A stretch of DNA of 64,000 nucleotides from assembly GCA_934140155.1 (NCBI GenBank), contig CAKPBC010000008.1, positions 1 to 64,000 on the forward strand. The letters are read 5' to 3'. Positions 52,183 to 60,287 of the stretch are shown one piece after another (positions within the stretch are counted from its first letter, which is position 1; every line of letters begins with the position of its first letter). Below the pieces are notes generated by a model. The model was not told the origin of the DNA. It made no database searches and saw nothing but the letters and a program-made list of their open reading frames with translations. The DNA comes from an uncultured Bacilli bacterium. Lineage in GTDB: Bacteria; Bacillota_I; Bacilli_A; RFN20; CAG-826. The translations under genes and the position numbers were made by a program.

Positions 52183-53587
52183 TGTTATCAATTCCTAAAA
52201 TCGCATCCGCAAGTTTATTCTGTTCTAATTTATACGATACTTTATGTAAAATACTTTTTAATGCAGAAGAACATTTGCAATAATATACAGGCTCACGCAA
52301 CTTTATAATTTCATAAAAAAAGTCATCAATTGTATTTAGGTACTTAACTCCAATGTTGTTGCCAACAATGGTATGTATAACTGTTAGTTTATTATTTATT
52401 AAAGTTGGAAGTCCAGCACTTATGCCTTCAAATATCCCACGGCCAAAAGTTTCCCAATTTGATGTTGAAATATTAATATCACATAATTCTAATAAAGAGG
52501 CTAACTCTTCTTGTAATATAGATATATGGAATATAATGTATTTATCTAAATTATTAATTAATATATAATGTAGCATTTCATCATATATCTCTTTTTCTTG
52601 AATAGTGGTCACTAAATGTAATTTTACTCTTATTCCATTTTTTATTAATTTGTTCAATAATTCAAGTTGCATTATATTGTTTTTTTGTTTTTTTATAGAA
52701 CCTATACAAATTAGATTTATTTCATCTCCACATGATTTTCTGATTCTAAAATGTATATGCGTGTCAATTCCTCTATATATAACATTGATTTTATCTTCAG
52801 ATATTAGATATTCACTTATTAAATCTTGTTTTTCTTCTATTGATGGAGTAATAATTTTATTCACAGATTGTAATACATTACATTCCTGCTTTGAATATTC
52901 TATGGGTACAAATTCTCCAGCACGTTGATATGAATGAGTACAAAACATTGGAAATAATATGGTTTTTTTCCAAAACGATTCTCCAAAATCGCATCCAAAG
53001 AATTTACTTACATGCGCAGTTACAACTTTATCATATTTTTCAAAATCTTTTAAAGCTTCAATGTTTGTATCTAGATTTTTTAGTCGCCTTATAAATTTAT
53101 TATTAAGAGCATCCTTATACCTATAATAAAAAACATTTTTAATATAGTTATTAACATATATTTCATTGTTTTTTCTTATAAAAGCAACATCCAATTTACA
53201 TCTTTTTTTTAATGTGTCTATTAGTTGTTTGGCTAAAATGCTACCACCATCTATATCCTTTCCATATCCGGGAAATTTTCCCAAATAAAGTAAAACTTTC
53301 ATATCCGATCTTAAGAAATCATTATATGCTTTATTCAATGCACAAACAAATGGATGATGGCCTCCAATAAATTCTATGCACTCATTAATGTATTTAATCT
53401 CGTCACATAAAATATATTGTAAATTATAATCCGTATTTTGTATTTTATGTCCAATATACACTGAAAAGTCTTCTTTTTTCACTTTCCCATTAATAGAAAA
53501 ATCTTTCAACTTAGTAAATCTATTAACTAACTTTTCATCTTGAAAAAATTTTTTATAGCAATAATTATCTAAAATCAATTTTTTCAT
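52169..53587 (-). CDS. Glycosyltransferase, family 4 (GT-B)
   Basis: A 472-residue protein. The C-terminal donor-binding domain has NLICIGSIKKQKN, then SNWETFGRGIFEGISAGLPTLI, the E-x7-E type motif of GT4. The acceptor domain begins LLYLGKFPGYGKDIDGGSILA (around 96). The first 90 residues are an extra segment. It is the first gene of the six-gene glycan-like operon. The sugar used cannot be read. Confidence 0.82.
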   Translation of the reverse strand: MKKLILDNYCYKKFFQDEKLVNRFTKLKDFSINGKVKKEDFSVYIGHKIQNTDYNLQYILCDEIKYINECIEFIGGHHPFVCALNKAYNDFLRSDMKVLLYLGKFPGYGKDIDGGSILAKQLIDTLKKRCKLDVAFIRKNNEIYVNNYIKNVFYYRYKDALNNKFIRRLKNLDTNIEALKDFEKYDKVVTAHVSKFFGCDFGESFWKKTILFPMFCTHSYQRAGEFVPIEYSKQECNVLQSVNKIITPSIEEKQDLISEYLISEDKINVIYRGIDTHIHFRIRKSCGDEINLICIGSIKKQKNNIMQLELLNKLIKNGIRVKLHLVTTIQEKEIYDEMLHYILINNLDKYIIFHISILQEELASLLELCDINISTSNWETFGRGIFEGISAGLPTLINNKLTVIHTIVGNNIGVKYLNTIDDFFYEIIKLREPVYYCKCSSALKSILHKVSYKLEQNKLADAILGIDNNEIN

Positions 53588-53780
53588 AAATTACACTCCG
53601 CCTTAAATACATTTTAATTAACTCTAAAACAACTTATAATCTTCCTTCATTATTTTGAAAAAAATACTCTTCAATTTAATACACTTAATAAAACGAAATA
53701 AATAATTATAGTTTTAGTTCTTTGTTTTTTATTTAATTAATCTAATAATCTAAATTTTTATAATTAATGTTAGCAACAAC

Positions 53781-53815
53781 AATTAAAACATAATCAAATT
53801 GAGTTTGTTTGATTA
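53781..53815 (-). terminator. Terminator of the RiPP unit
   Basis: TAATCAAA/TTTGATTA is a perfect 8-bp stem with a nine-base loop, followed by TGTTTTAATTG on the minus strand. The stem overlaps the stop of the P-loop gene. Confidence 0.55.
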
Positions 53816-54349
53816 CGTTAAATTCATTATTTTTTGCACTTGATTGGTTTTTAGATAAATTTGTCTATCAAAATCAAAATTATTCTTTTCAATTGGAATA
53901 CCTAGAACACTTTCTAACAATTTGTATTTAGTATCTATGGTATAAGAAAATAATTTTAAATACTCAGAAAACATGTCGATCATTAGTATATTAGAATTTT
54001 TCAAACTCGACAATAAGCACCTTTGATTTGAAAATAAAACTGTTTTTTTCGCGTGACATGCTAAATAAGTAAACAAATAAAAATTCTCATCTACAATTGC
54101 ATAGTGCTCATGTAAATCAATATTTTTTAATTTTGAAATTACTTTTTGGTTCATTTTTTCTCGAATGTTTTTTGGAAAGCCAGACACAAAAACCACTTTT
54201 TTTAAACTATTGTACATTTTTTTGGCAACATATGTTTTCCCAATACATGGTTTTCCAACTACAATGATGCTATTCGAATTAGACTTCATTATCGTTTGTA
54301 AAATTCCGGTTTCATATTCATTTATTTTCTTTAACAAATTTATATCCAT
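53813..54349 (-). CDS. Small P-loop ATPase of the RiPP locus
   Basis: A 178-residue protein with Walker A IVVGKPCIGKTYVAKK (around 30-43) and a hydrophobic strand ending in HYAIVDENF that may be Walker B. Otherwise it is not recognised. It overlaps the radical SAM gene by 32 bases, so it is the third gene of the precursor-maturase unit. It may energise export or maturation, or simply be a kinase; neither can be shown. Confidence 0.65.
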   Translation of the reverse strand: MDINLLKKINEYETGILQTIMKSNSNSIIVVGKPCIGKTYVAKKMYNSLKKVVFVSGFPKNIREKMNQKVISKLKNIDLHEHYAIVDENFYLFTYLACHAKKTVLFSNQRCLLSSLKNSNILMIDMFSEYLKLFSYTIDTKYKLLESVLGIPIEKNNFDFDRQIYLKTNQVQKIMNLT

Positions 54350-55487
54350 ATTTTCGTGAATTAATAATTTGAATTCTAATCCATTTGTTTATTTGCATAA
54401 GTTGATTATTTTCAACAATTTCATCTAGACGTTTTATTAAATACGGGAAGAATCCCTTTACAAATCTACACAACTGAGTATCAGAATTCAAAAGAGAGCC
54501 ATTTTCATTATATGCATGACAATTGGCACCACCATTGCAGTATAGATAAAGATTGCATTTTGATTTACAATTTTTTCTTCTAATTATTGATTTTTTAACT
54601 ATTTCTTCATATTTTTGCGTTTCATAAATATCACTTATTTTATTAACTTCATTTATGTTAGTAATTTTAAAATCTTCATCTGAAAACCTTGTACAATTAA
54701 AAATATTACCATTTGGATCAATACTAACCCACTTATAAAGGCAACCAACTAATTCACATATTCGCCCTTTAGAAGATCCTAAAATTGTTAAAACATACTT
54801 TGCAAGTGGTGTGAAAACAGGACCATTTTTATCGTAAAGCCAATGTTCAAAAAGTTTTTTAAATCCATCTAAATATTCTTCATCATTCATTAAGTAAGGA
54901 ATGGCAGTATTTGAGTTCTTCATTTTAAATATTGGATTTAATTGAAATGGTATATTCTTACTTTTAAAATCTTCATATATATCAATTAAATGTCCAATAT
55001 TCTTATTAGTTACAACACAAATTACCGGAACAATGTATCCGAGTTGCTTGGCTTCTTTCATCCTACTTTCAACAATTGATGTTTGTTCTCTTAATACATT
55101 ATTATAAAATCCATCATATGAAAAAGAAAAAATAAATTTATTTTCGAGAAGAAATTTTAAAATCTCCCCTGTACATAAAACACCATTTGTCTGCAAATAA
55201 TTGCGTATTATAGTTCCTTGGGCATATTTTTTTTCGAATTCTAAAACTTTTTTGTAAAAATCAATTCCAAGCAAAAGAGGTTCTCCACCAAACCAATTAA
55301 AATCAACTTTTTTATAATTAGTTACATAAAAGCGAATTATTTTCTCAACTGTCTCTATACTCATTTTAGATTCACAATAGTTTTGTCCGGCCTCATAGCA
55401 ATGTTTGCATCTCATATTGCAAGACAAAGTCACCTGAATAATTACAGAAGCATATGACCCGTCAAGAAAATTAGCATTCGTTGACAT
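54318..55487 (-). CDS. Radical SAM/SPASM peptide maturase
   Basis: A 389-residue enzyme. C-x3-C-x2-C is CNMRCKHC (Cys 23, 27, 30), followed by WFGGEPLL. The C-terminal SPASM domain (about 250-345) has CELVGCLYKW, FNCTRF, CKSKCNLYLYCNGGANC and a final Cys, enough for two more clusters. This is the anSME/peptide-maturase type. Its ATG overlaps the stop of the 64-residue precursor (TAATG). It probably cross-links Trp side chains of that peptide (inference). Confidence 0.9.
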   Translation of the reverse strand: MSTNANFLDGSYASVIIQVTLSCNMRCKHCYEAGQNYCESKMSIETVEKIIRFYVTNYKKVDFNWFGGEPLLLGIDFYKKVLEFEKKYAQGTIIRNYLQTNGVLCTGEILKFLLENKFIFSFSYDGFYNNVLREQTSIVESRMKEAKQLGYIVPVICVVTNKNIGHLIDIYEDFKSKNIPFQLNPIFKMKNSNTAIPYLMNDEEYLDGFKKLFEHWLYDKNGPVFTPLAKYVLTILGSSKGRICELVGCLYKWVSIDPNGNIFNCTRFSDEDFKITNINEVNKISDIYETQKYEEIVKKSIIRRKNCKSKCNLYLYCNGGANCHAYNENGSLLNSDTQLCRFVKGFFPYLIKRLDEIVENNQLMQINKWIRIQIINSRKYGYKFVKENK

Positions 55488-55681
55488 TAAAAACTATCGC
55501 CCCATGATGGAGTGTCAGCCCAACCATGATCTCCCCAAGAATCGCTCCATTCACGCCAACGATTTCCTGAATCATCTTCATTTTGCAATTCATCATAAAA
55601 ATTGCTAGAATCTTCATATAATGAATTCCATTCTGCCAATAAAGCATTGCTGGTTTTTTCATTATTTATAAAATCATTCAT
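55487..55681 (-). CDS. RiPP precursor peptide with five W-x-D/E motifs
   Basis: A 64-residue peptide. The leader (about 1-38) is acidic and helical, with SNALLAEWNSLYEDSS. The core (about 39-64) has W42-R-E, W45-S-D, W49-G-D, W54-A-D and W60-G-D, ending in Phe. W-x-D/N type triplets are the substrate pattern of three-residue cyclophane (triceptide) maturases of the radical SAM/SPASM class. AGGAGG lies eight bases before the ATG, and the stop overlaps the maturase start. Its promoter contains a G9 tract. Confidence 0.85.
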   Translation of the reverse strand: MNDFINNEKTSNALLAEWNSLYEDSSNFYDELQNEDDSGNRWREWSDSWGDHGWADTPSWGDSF

Positions 55682-55701
55682 AATTAAATCCTCCTAAAAA
55701 A

Positions 55702-55731
55702 ATTATACCCCCCCCCGTAGCATTTTGTCAA
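55702..55731 (-). promoter_or_regulatory. Promoter of the RiPP unit with a G9 tract in the spacer
   Basis: Perfect TTGACA (55731-55726) and TATAAT (55707-55702) on the minus strand, with an 18-bp spacer that holds nine consecutive G (55716-55708, C on the plus strand). Loss of one G would give the optimal 17-bp spacing. Slippage in the tract should change promoter strength. Confidence 0.85.
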
Positions 55732-55746
55732 ATATAATTTTGCCTT

Positions 55747-55766
55747 GAAGTGCTATGAAGTGCTAT
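55747..55766. repeat. Tandem 10-bp repeat GAAGTGCTAT x2
   Basis: Two exact adjacent copies (55747-55756, 55757-55766) lie 16-35 bases upstream of the -35 box of the RiPP promoter, where an activator could bind. Confidence 0.7.
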
Positions 55767-55773
55767 TAATAAA

Positions 55774-55823
55774 GTAGACACAATTTAGCATTTATGTAGA
55801 CAGTTATATGTCATTTGTAGACA
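55774..55823. repeat. Three GTAGACA repeats at 21-22-bp spacing
   Basis: GTAGACA occurs at 55774-55780, 55796-55802 and 55817-55823, about two helical turns apart, just upstream of the IS-like HTH gene. Such repeats are typical of transposase-binding ends. No inverted copy is seen downstream, so this is one end only. Confidence 0.6.
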
Positions 55824-55857
55824 TTAATTTTATAATTGTATACAGAAAGGAGCTTTT

Positions 55858-56034
55858 ATGAACTCTACAAAAGATGAAAAAATAGAAATTGGTCGTCAAA
55901 TTTGCACTCATGAAATTACTATAGGTGATGCCGCTGAGAAATATAGCCTTAATTGGTATACAGTAAGAGACTATATGCGTCAATATAGAGATTTAAATCA
56001 TCTTCCACCAATGTCTGATGGTAAAGTGAAGTGA
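55858..56034 (+). CDS. IS-derived helix-turn-helix protein (IS3 OrfA-like remnant)
   Basis: A 58-residue protein: EIGRQICTHEITIGDAAEKY, then SLNWYTVRDYMRQYRD, a transposase-type HTH as in OrfA of IS3 elements. The OrfA coiled coil and all of OrfB are missing. The frame is open, ends in TGA and has AAGGAGC at a proper distance, so a short DNA-binding protein may be made. It is divergent from the RiPP precursor gene, with three GTAGACA repeats between. Confidence 0.65.
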   Translation: MNSTKDEKIEIGRQICTHEITIGDAAEKYSLNWYTVRDYMRQYRDLNHLPPMSDGKVK

Positions 56035-56101
56035 AAAATTTAAAAATGTAAATAAAATTCTTTTTTGTTATTATTTTTATAAATTGATTAAGTAACGAAT
56101 A

Positions 56102-56293
56102 TTAAAACTTTGGTAACAAAGCCGCTAATAAATCACCTTCACCGATTCTTGTTCCATATTCATCATAAGTATAAGTCCCATCAAATCTACCAATTCTACG
56201 ACCATATCGATCATAAATATATTTGTTATTTCCTTGCTCATCGGTTCTGCCTATTATAGTTCCATAACGATCTTTTAAATATTTAGTATTCAT
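56102..56293 (-). CDS. Small protein with three YDxYG repeats
   Basis: A 63-residue protein made of three short repeats: YLKDRYGTIIG, YIYDRYGRRIG and TYDEYGTRIG, then a hydrophobic end LLAALLP. Repeats of this kind occur in small bacterial proteins of unknown role. ATG 56293 is used because GGAGG lies eight bases upstream; a TTG at 56308 overlaps the site. Confidence 0.65.
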   Translation of the reverse strand: MNTKYLKDRYGTIIGRTDEQGNNKYIYDRYGRRIGRFDGTYTYDEYGTRIGEGDLLAALLPKF

Positions 56294-56332
56294 ATAATAT
56301 TCCTCCAATTTTCGAATATAAAACCAACTTTA

Positions 56333-57334
56333 CTAATTTGCCAAATTAGGTACTGGTACCTGAAAATTATTAACATCTGCAGTAATGAGACTACTACCAA
56401 CAGTATGTTTTACATTCATTGTTTGACTATTAGCAAGACAATATTTGTATTTTGCTGATTCCGGCTTTCCGTCATCCCAAGTAACATCAACACCATACCA
56501 ACTAGTAATGTTTTTAGTATAATTCCACATATGCCCAACATTTTCAGATATTCCTACTACAGTTATAGTTTCAATTTCTACTAAATCAGAAAGTAATTGA
56601 TATGTTTTAGCATATCCTTCGCATACCGATCCCGTAGAATTATCATTATCAATCGCACCAAGTATATTATGCGCGTGCTTATTAGTGGATGGAGTTCCAT
56701 CTACATATTCGTAATAGGTAGAATCGCAAATATAGTCGTGAATAAAACGTGCTTTTGTAACATTTGAAGAATTATTTACCGATTGAAATTTAGAAAGAAA
56801 ACCATTTTTATAATTTTCAATTTTAGTATTATATGTTGCTCTAACAGAAGATGATATATACTCGTCATCAAAAAGGACATTAATTACATCACAAAACATT
56901 CCATCGATAACACCCATAGTATATTGAAATCCATTTTTCAAAAAATAAAATTCCGGATTATTATGTAAAAAAGAAAAGTAAACTGCTTTTACCACATCTA
57001 AATTTTCATATTTAATTTGACAAATAACTTGCGAATTATAATCAGCGTTATTTTCTAATACATTTTTGCAAGCACCATATAAGTTTTGATACAACGATAT
57101 CGCTTCATCTTTGTAAGCAGAATAAATCGAATTATCTTTAAATTGTAAATAATCATAACGCTTAATATCATAATTATATGATGGCGCTATACTATTTGCG
57201 ATACTATTAAAATTAGAACTTTTATCAGCACTTGGAAAATGAATAAGCATATCGCAAGAAGATAACAAAGAAGATATTAGCCCTAGCCCAATTAAATATT
57301 TAGATTTATTATTTGTTTTAATCTTGTTATTCAT
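56333..57334 (-). CDS. Lipoprotein with transglutaminase-like domain
   Basis: A 333-residue secreted protein. The N-terminal signal ends in the lipobox LLSSC (Cys around 27), so it should be lipid-anchored outside. The C-terminal part is a transglutaminase/peptidase fold with the triad Cys in SVCEGYAKTYQLL, His in GHMWNY and Asp in DVTWDDG. Relatives act in cell-wall or protein cross-link hydrolysis. GGAGG precedes the ATG. Confidence 0.87.
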   Translation of the reverse strand: MNNKIKTNNKSKYLIGLGLISSLLSSCDMLIHFPSADKSSNFNSIANSIAPSYNYDIKRYDYLQFKDNSIYSAYKDEAISLYQNLYGACKNVLENNADYNSQVICQIKYENLDVVKAVYFSFLHNNPEFYFLKNGFQYTMGVIDGMFCDVINVLFDDEYISSSVRATYNTKIENYKNGFLSKFQSVNNSSNVTKARFIHDYICDSTYYEYVDGTPSTNKHAHNILGAIDNDNSTGSVCEGYAKTYQLLSDLVEIETITVVGISENVGHMWNYTKNITSWYGVDVTWDDGKPESAKYKYCLANSQTMNVKHTVGSSLITADVNNFQVPVPNLAN

Positions 57335-57472
57335 AAAATCCTCCGTAAATATGAAACAACTAGCATTTCATTTATGCACATATATATTAGTTTATTTATT
57401 AGCAATTAGTCAATTTATTTAAACAAAAACACGACTAATCATAACTAAAAAATCGTTTTACTTTTTATAAAT

Positions 57473-57484
57473 TTGACATATAAT
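57473..57484 (+). promoter_or_regulatory. Promoter region of the structured RNA
   Basis: TTGACA (57473-57478) is followed directly by TATAAT (57479-57484). Either TATAAT is the -10 box with a TTTTAC 17 bases upstream, or TTGACA is the -35 box for a poor TTAGAT at 57495. The first gives a start near 57491. Confidence 0.45.
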
Positions 57485-57490
57485 AAATAC

Positions 57491-57722
57491 GTACTTAGAT
57501 GGACCGTGTTATGGCACGTAAAAGCTAAGCTGTGCTTGGGCAGGTTAAAATACCAAGACAAAGTATTTATAATACTTCCTTATAGTTAGGTGAATACTAT
57601 AGTCCACGATTAGACTTAAAATTCTATCGACTATAGACATTCGAAAGGGTGTTGGGGCTCTTAGCCAGCATAAAACCATTAATCAACCAATTACGAGAAT
57701 ACTTTATGTATTCTCTTTTTTA
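57491..57722 (+). ncRNA. Structured non-coding RNA, family not assigned
   Basis: About 230 bases without an open frame, GC-richer than other gaps, on the plus strand between two minus-strand genes. Local stems are clear: CGTG/CACG near 57505, AAGTATT/AATACTT near 57575, and CTATAGTC/GACTATAG around 57597-57636. It ends in a strong terminator. It does not show the tRNA-like end of tmRNA, and the fold of 6S or RNase P RNA is not apparent. A conserved housekeeping or raiA-type RNA is possible. Confidence 0.6.
57695..57722 (+). terminator. Terminator of the structured RNA
   Basis: GAGAATAC/GTATTCTC perfect 8-bp stem with a five-base loop and a run of seven T. Confidence 0.88.
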
Positions 57723-57737
57723 ATACCAGCAAATAAA

Positions 57738-57780
57738 AAAATGTATCCTAAACTTTAGGTAACAAAGTCTAAGATACATT
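57738..57780 (-). terminator. Terminator of tyrS
   Basis: A 17-bp stem with two G-T pairs (57780-57764 with 57756-57740) is followed by seven T on the minus strand. Confidence 0.85.
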
Positions 57781-57788
57781 TATAATAA

Positions 57789-59009
57789 TTATTTCATTTC
57801 TACTTTTTTGAAGTTCTTCTTGCCTTTACGTAAGACAAAACCATTTTTAACTTGATCAACGCTAATTAATAATTTAACATCATTAACTTTATCATTATCA
57901 ATAACAACTCCGCCTTGTTCTACTGCACGTCTTGCATCAGATTTTGAAGTAGCTAATTCCACTTTCATAAGTAATGATAAGATATCAATATGTCCCTCAG
58001 TAAAGTCTTCTTCACTTAATACTACGCTTGGCATATTTGCGGCACTACCAGCGCTAAATAAAGATTCTGCAGTTGCTTTAGCGGCGTCTGCTTTTTCTTT
58101 ACCATGAACCATACTTGTTAATTCATAAGCAAGAACTTTTTTCGCTTCATTAAGTTCTGCTCCTTCCATCTTTTCAAATTTTGCAATTTCTTCAAGTGGA
58201 ATAAATGTTAACATCTTCATACATTTAACTACATCAGCGTCATCAATATTACGCCAATATTGATAGAATTCAAATGGTGTAGTTTTATTTTCATCTAACC
58301 ATACCGCACCAGATTGTGTTTTACCCATTTTCTTACCTTCGCTATTAAGTAATAAGTTAATAGTTAAAGCGGAAGCATCTTTACCTAATTTCTTACGAAT
58401 TAATTCAGTACCGGCAAGCATATTAGACCATTGATCATCGCCACCAAATTGTAAGTTACAACCATATTTTAAGAATAATTGATAGAAGTCATAACTTTGC
58501 ATAATCATATAGTTAAATTCTAAGAAACTTAATCCTTTTTCCATACGTGATTTATAGCATTCAGCACGTAACATATTATTAACAGAAAAGCAAGCACCAA
58601 CGTCACGAAGTAATTCAATATAATTTAAATTACGTAACCAATCAGCGTTATTAACCATTAAAGCTTTACCTTCAGAAAAATCAATAAATCTTTCCATTTG
58701 TTTTTTGAAACATTCACAGTTATGGTTAATATCTTCCACTGTTAACATCTTACGCATATCACTTCTACCACTTGGATCACCAATCATACCAGTGCCACCG
58801 CCAATTAACGCAATTGGACGATTACCCGCTAATTGGAGACGTTTCATTAAGACTAAAGTCATAAAGTGACCAACATGTAAGCTATCTGCAGTTGGATCAA
58901 AACCAATATAGAATGTTGCCTTTCCATTATTAATTAATTCTTTGATTAATTTTTCATCTGTTACTTGGGCAATTAATCCTCTTGCCACTAATTCTTCATA
59001 AAGTTCCAT
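57789..59009 (-). CDS. tyrS: Tyrosyl-tRNA synthetase
   Basis: A 406-residue class I synthetase (TyrRS-S type). The HIGH motif is HVGH in DSLHVGHFMTL, and KMSKS is KMGKTQ. The tyrosine pocket YIGFDPTADS is present, and the C-terminal S4-like RNA-binding domain includes KSDARRAVEQGGVVIDNDKV. The start is ATG 59009 after AAGGAG; a longer frame runs back through the T-box and is not real. Expression is set by that T-box. Confidence 0.97.
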   Translation of the reverse strand: MELYEELVARGLIAQVTDEKLIKELINNGKATFYIGFDPTADSLHVGHFMTLVLMKRLQLAGNRPIALIGGGTGMIGDPSGRSDMRKMLTVEDINHNCECFKKQMERFIDFSEGKALMVNNADWLRNLNYIELLRDVGACFSVNNMLRAECYKSRMEKGLSFLEFNYMIMQSYDFYQLFLKYGCNLQFGGDDQWSNMLAGTELIRKKLGKDASALTINLLLNSEGKKMGKTQSGAVWLDENKTTPFEFYQYWRNIDDADVVKCMKMLTFIPLEEIAKFEKMEGAELNEAKKVLAYELTSMVHGKEKADAAKATAESLFSAGSAANMPSVVLSEEDFTEGHIDILSLLMKVELATSKSDARRAVEQGGVVIDNDKVNDVKLLISVDQVKNGFVLRKGKKNFKKVEMK

Positions 59010-59025
59010 TTGTTTTCTCCTTTTA

Positions 59026-59255
59026 AAAAAATAAAAATTCGCCCCTATTAAAGGACGAATTAATCGTGTTACCACCTTTATTCGTAGATAATTCGCATTA
59101 TCTACCTTAGTGAGTCTTAGACTCAATACTTAACGCGCATTAACGAGTGTTATTAGCACTAACTCCAAGGTGTATTCATAATTAATAACTATTTCTTTGC
59201 ACCATCCAGAAACTCTCTACTAATTTATTAATTACTACTATCCTTATCTTCGCTT
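59026..59255 (-). promoter_or_regulatory. T-box riboswitch controlling tyrS (specifier TAC)
   Basis: On the minus strand the T-box variant GGTGGTAACACG is followed by a terminator, AATTCGTCC/GGGGCGAATT plus a T run. Upstream are GGTGCAAAGA in the apical part of stem I and TTGGAG after the specifier. The specifier columns read TAC (59174-59172), a tyrosine codon, at the same distance from TTGGAG as ACC in the thrS leader. Confidence 0.92.
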
Positions 59256-59259
59256 TTTA

Positions 59260-60255
59260 TTATAAAGTTGAATTACGTTTAACAAATTCTGAAGCAATAC
59301 GATAATGTTTATCGACTTCTTCATTATTCATAATCTTAGCAAGCATTTCAACAGCTTGAGCACCAATCTTATATAAATCAATATGCATTGATGAAATCAT
59401 TGGACGCATAATTGAAGCATATTTAGTACCAATAAGTGATAATACTTCAACATCTTCTGGTACTCTTAATCCTGAGTCAAGGGCGGCATTCATAACTGCA
59501 GCGGCTAATGAATCACGATAAGTTAAGAAATAACCACTCTTTGTTGACTTAAAGAATTTTAAGAAATCACTATAAGTTTTAGAATAAGAGTCATCACTAC
59601 TTAAGATACCATAGCTAATATTATGTTTAACATGAGTATCAACAAATACTTTTTCAATTCTAGCTAATAATTTACCAGAATTATGAGAATGTAAGAAATA
59701 CATTTCTTTAGTTGGATGTTCTAAGTATTCATTTAAAATATTACGAATATTATGTTCATAACCAAAGTGAATACAGCCAACATTGCTAGCTTCAATATCA
59801 TTGTTAATAGCAACAAGTGGTACAGCATAACCAGCAATCTTCATTAATTCTTCGTTTTCTAATTCATCATCAAATATAATCGCACCATCAACATGGGAAG
59901 TAATAACTTTTTCCATAACTTTTAAAGCATCTTCACGGTTATGAGATGTTGTATATAATCTTAAATCATAACCTAATTCTTTTGCTTTATCAGTCATACC
60001 ACTTAACATGTTAGAAATATAAACATAGTTCGCAGATGGTATAACAATACCAATACAAGTCGACTTAGATGTTGCAAGACCTTGCGCTAAGGCAGAAGGC
60101 TTATAACCCAATTTCTTAATGACCTCATTAACTTTATCACGAGTTTTTGGGGCAACTAAAGCGTTGTTATTGATAACACGAGAAACGGTTGCTAATGAAA
60201 CTCCTGAGATTTTAGCAACTTCATAAATCGTTACTCTACTTTTTAAATTTTCCAT
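59260..60255 (-). CDS. ccpA: LacI-family regulator, probably catabolite control protein CcpA
   Basis: A 331-residue repressor. The N-terminal HTH is VTIYEVAKISGVSLATVSRVINN, with the hinge helix KPSALAQGLATSKS, then the periplasmic-binding-like core. The order murC-ytxH-ccpA-tyrS matches the murC-ytxG-ytxH-...-ccpA-...-tyrS region of Bacillus, which favours CcpA over a sugar-specific LacI protein. GGAGG precedes the ATG. The operator in its own promoter suggests autoregulation. Confidence 0.85.
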   Translation of the reverse strand: MENLKSRVTIYEVAKISGVSLATVSRVINNNALVAPKTRDKVNEVIKKLGYKPSALAQGLATSKSTCIGIVIPSANYVYISNMLSGMTDKAKELGYDLRLYTTSHNREDALKVMEKVITSHVDGAIIFDDELENEELMKIAGYAVPLVAINNDIEASNVGCIHFGYEHNIRNILNEYLEHPTKEMYFLHSHNSGKLLARIEKVFVDTHVKHNISYGILSSDDSYSKTYSDFLKFFKSTKSGYFLTYRDSLAAAVMNAALDSGLRVPEDVEVLSLIGTKYASIMRPMISSMHIDLYKIGAQAVEMLAKIMNNEEVDKHYRIASEFVKRNSTL

Positions 60256-60287
60256 TTAACATTCCTCCTTGTTTTCATACATTTTCA

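Noticed and set aside
55708..55716. C9 run as a sequencing artefact
   Set aside because: Its length may be uncertain, but it sits exactly between perfect -35 and -10 boxes, which makes a real tract more likely; read-level data would decide.
55747..55823. CRISPR array
   Set aside because: The repeats are only 7-10 bases with two or three copies; no CRISPR repeat-spacer structure or cas gene occurs anywhere in the window.
55858..56034. Intact insertion sequence
   Set aside because: Only an OrfA-like HTH is present; no OrfB, no second end and no target duplication could be found.
57491..57722. tmRNA, SRP RNA or RNase P RNA
   Set aside because: No tRNA-like CCA end or tag frame, no SRP tetraloop region, and too short for RNase P with no matching core segments seen by eye.
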